This document shows, piece after piece, positions 63,436 through 64,000 of a stretch of 64,000 nt of DNA. Source of the DNA: Brevibacillus laterosporus LMG 15441 (GTDB taxonomy: Bacteria; Bacillota; Bacilli; Brevibacillales; Brevibacillaceae); assembly GCF_000219535.2 (NCBI RefSeq), contig NZ_CP007806.1, positions 3,816,501-3,880,500 on the forward strand, in the 5' to 3' direction. Numbering within the stretch: the stretch's first letter is position 1; each line of letters starts with the position of its first letter. The notes beneath the pieces are model-generated. The model worked only from the letters and a program-made list of their open reading frames with translations. It was not told where the DNA came from and ran no database searches. Made by a program: the position numbers and the translations under genes.

Positions 63436-64000
63436 ATGTCTAAAAGAATCCTATTTTTCCTTTGTTTCTTATTGGCTCTTCCTCCGTCTTTAGCTACAGC
63501 GGAGGAAGCCCTCCCTTTGGAGAAAACGATTTTGCAGCAGCATCTAACCCAACTGGAGTTAGAACGTAATCTTCAGCTTTTAAAGCTGGATGAGAGCAAA
63601 CTCAATCGGGATTTGGCAGAGCTTGAACTAGAAGCAAAGAAGCAAGAACTTACGATCTCATCCAAACGCAAACATGCTGGAAAAGTGGCTAGAGCCTATT
63701 ACATGGGGAAACGGAATGATTTGTTAACCCTGCTGTTTAGTGCAGACGATTTTAATCAGGTGCTGACAAGCGCACGGCTTTTGGAAATCATTTTTACCAG
63801 TGACATGAAAAAACTGGAGAGTTTTCAACTAGAGCTAGCTCGCGCCAATGACTTGTCTTTACAAAAGCAAAGTCAACTAAAAAAGATTAGAGAATTACGG
63901 CAGATGTACGAAAAACGTCTCGCTGATATGATTGCCATTAAACTGTTGAAGGAAGAGAATCTGCAAAAATTGCCTGATTCCTCTTCTGTAGAAGCATTAA
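63436..64000 (+). CDS. Secreted coiled-coil protein, N-terminal part (cut by window end)
   Basis: An open reading frame from ATG at 63436 to the end of the window, 188 complete codons without a stop. Signal peptide SKRILFFLCFLLALPPSLATA with likely cleavage before EEALP. The rest is nearly continuous coiled coil (residues 25-185) with a conserved-looking break KVARAYYMGKRNDLLTLLFSADDFNQ near 90-115 (read in parts). That break resembles the RA-x-Y ... LL-x-A-x-(S/D)F-x segment of PcsB/CwlO/EnvC-type coiled coils that control cell-wall hydrolases. A C-terminal hydrolase or LytM domain may follow outside the window. No strong ribosome site; translation may depend on the lipoprotein gene 16 bp upstream. 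Confidence 0.7.
   Translation, partial: MSKRILFFLCFLLALPPSLATAEEALPLEKTILQQHLTQLELERNLQLLKLDESKLNRDLAELELEAKKQELTISSKRKHAGKVARAYYMGKRNDLLTLLFSADDFNQVLTSARLLEIIFTSDMKKLESFQLELARANDLSLQKQSQLKKIRELRQMYEKRLADMIAIKLLKEENLQKLPDSSSVEAL

Noticed and set aside
1-64000. Search for phage, transposase, integrase, toxin-antitoxin, restriction or defence genes, rRNA or tRNA
   Set aside because: No such gene, long terminal repeat, CRISPR array or clover-leaf RNA was seen; apart from the insertions noted, the content is conserved chromosomal core.

Overview
The window looks like part of the chromosome of a low-GC, endospore-forming, rod-shaped Firmicute, most likely Brevibacillus or a close Paenibacillaceae relative. 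This is inferred from gene content: spoIIGA-sigE-sigG, spoVD, spoVE and rsfA show sporulation; the MurE DNPR motif indicates meso-diaminopimelate peptidoglycan; bshC indicates bacillithiol; S-box and T-box leaders and strong AGGAGG ribosome sites are typical of the group. Several core genes appear to start with TTG. I saw no phage, insertion sequence, CRISPR array, rRNA or tRNA. Nearly everything lies on the minus strand, so operons read from high to low coordinates.

Layout. 17-2839: M20 amidohydrolase, imidazolonepropionase-like amidohydrolase and a small membrane protein. 3032-8948: a five-gene oligopeptide ABC transporter (oppBCDFA order) behind a clear SAM-I (S-box) riboswitch with its own promoter and terminator. 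9019-11707: an MFS exporter and an enolase-superfamily enzyme. 11723-22958: the conserved block spoIIGA-sigE-sigG-ylmC-ylmD-ylmE-sepF-ylmG-ylmH-divIVA-ileS-ylyA, with a T-box (AUC specifier) before ileS. 23331-43900: the division and cell-wall (dcw) cluster mraZ-rsmH-ftsL-pbpB-spoVD-murE-mraY-murD-spoVE-murG-murB-murA-divIB-ylxW-ylxX-sbp-ftsA-ftsZ. 44050-50697: ahcY, a YheC/D-type spore-coat ATP-grasp protein, a small unknown, bshC, a cupin/XRE regulator, a DUF3397 membrane protein and a panE-like reductase. 50845-51567: an AIM24-family protein. 51626-56469: a yng-type leucine/isovalerate degradation operon. 56674-64000: ylbP, rsfA, an enoyl-CoA hydratase, mgsR, a SufR-like regulator, yqgY, a MidA-like methyltransferase, a lipoprotein and a truncated secreted coiled-coil protein.

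How it works together. The dcw block makes lipid II (MurA to MurG, MraY), flips or polymerises and cross-links it (SpoVE, PbpB, SpoVD) and places it at the septum (FtsA, FtsZ, SepF, FtsL, DivIB, DivIVA). Regulatory sequences link the block to sporulation: a sigma-H-type promoter before ftsA, and a spoIIGA promoter with a 21-bp spacer and Spo0A-box-like sequences. Three TGGGN-type repeats at exact 10-bp spacing lie between the mraZ promoter and start codon, as expected for a MraZ autoregulatory operator.

I did not find a convincing new multi-gene system. The observations most worth following are the S-box-controlled peptide transporter, the MraZ operator lying just downstream of a promoter embedded in the ahcY terminator, the Asn/Gln-rich tail of DivIB, and the SufR-like regulator divergent from mgsR. 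All functional calls come from reading motifs and gene order; no database search was run.
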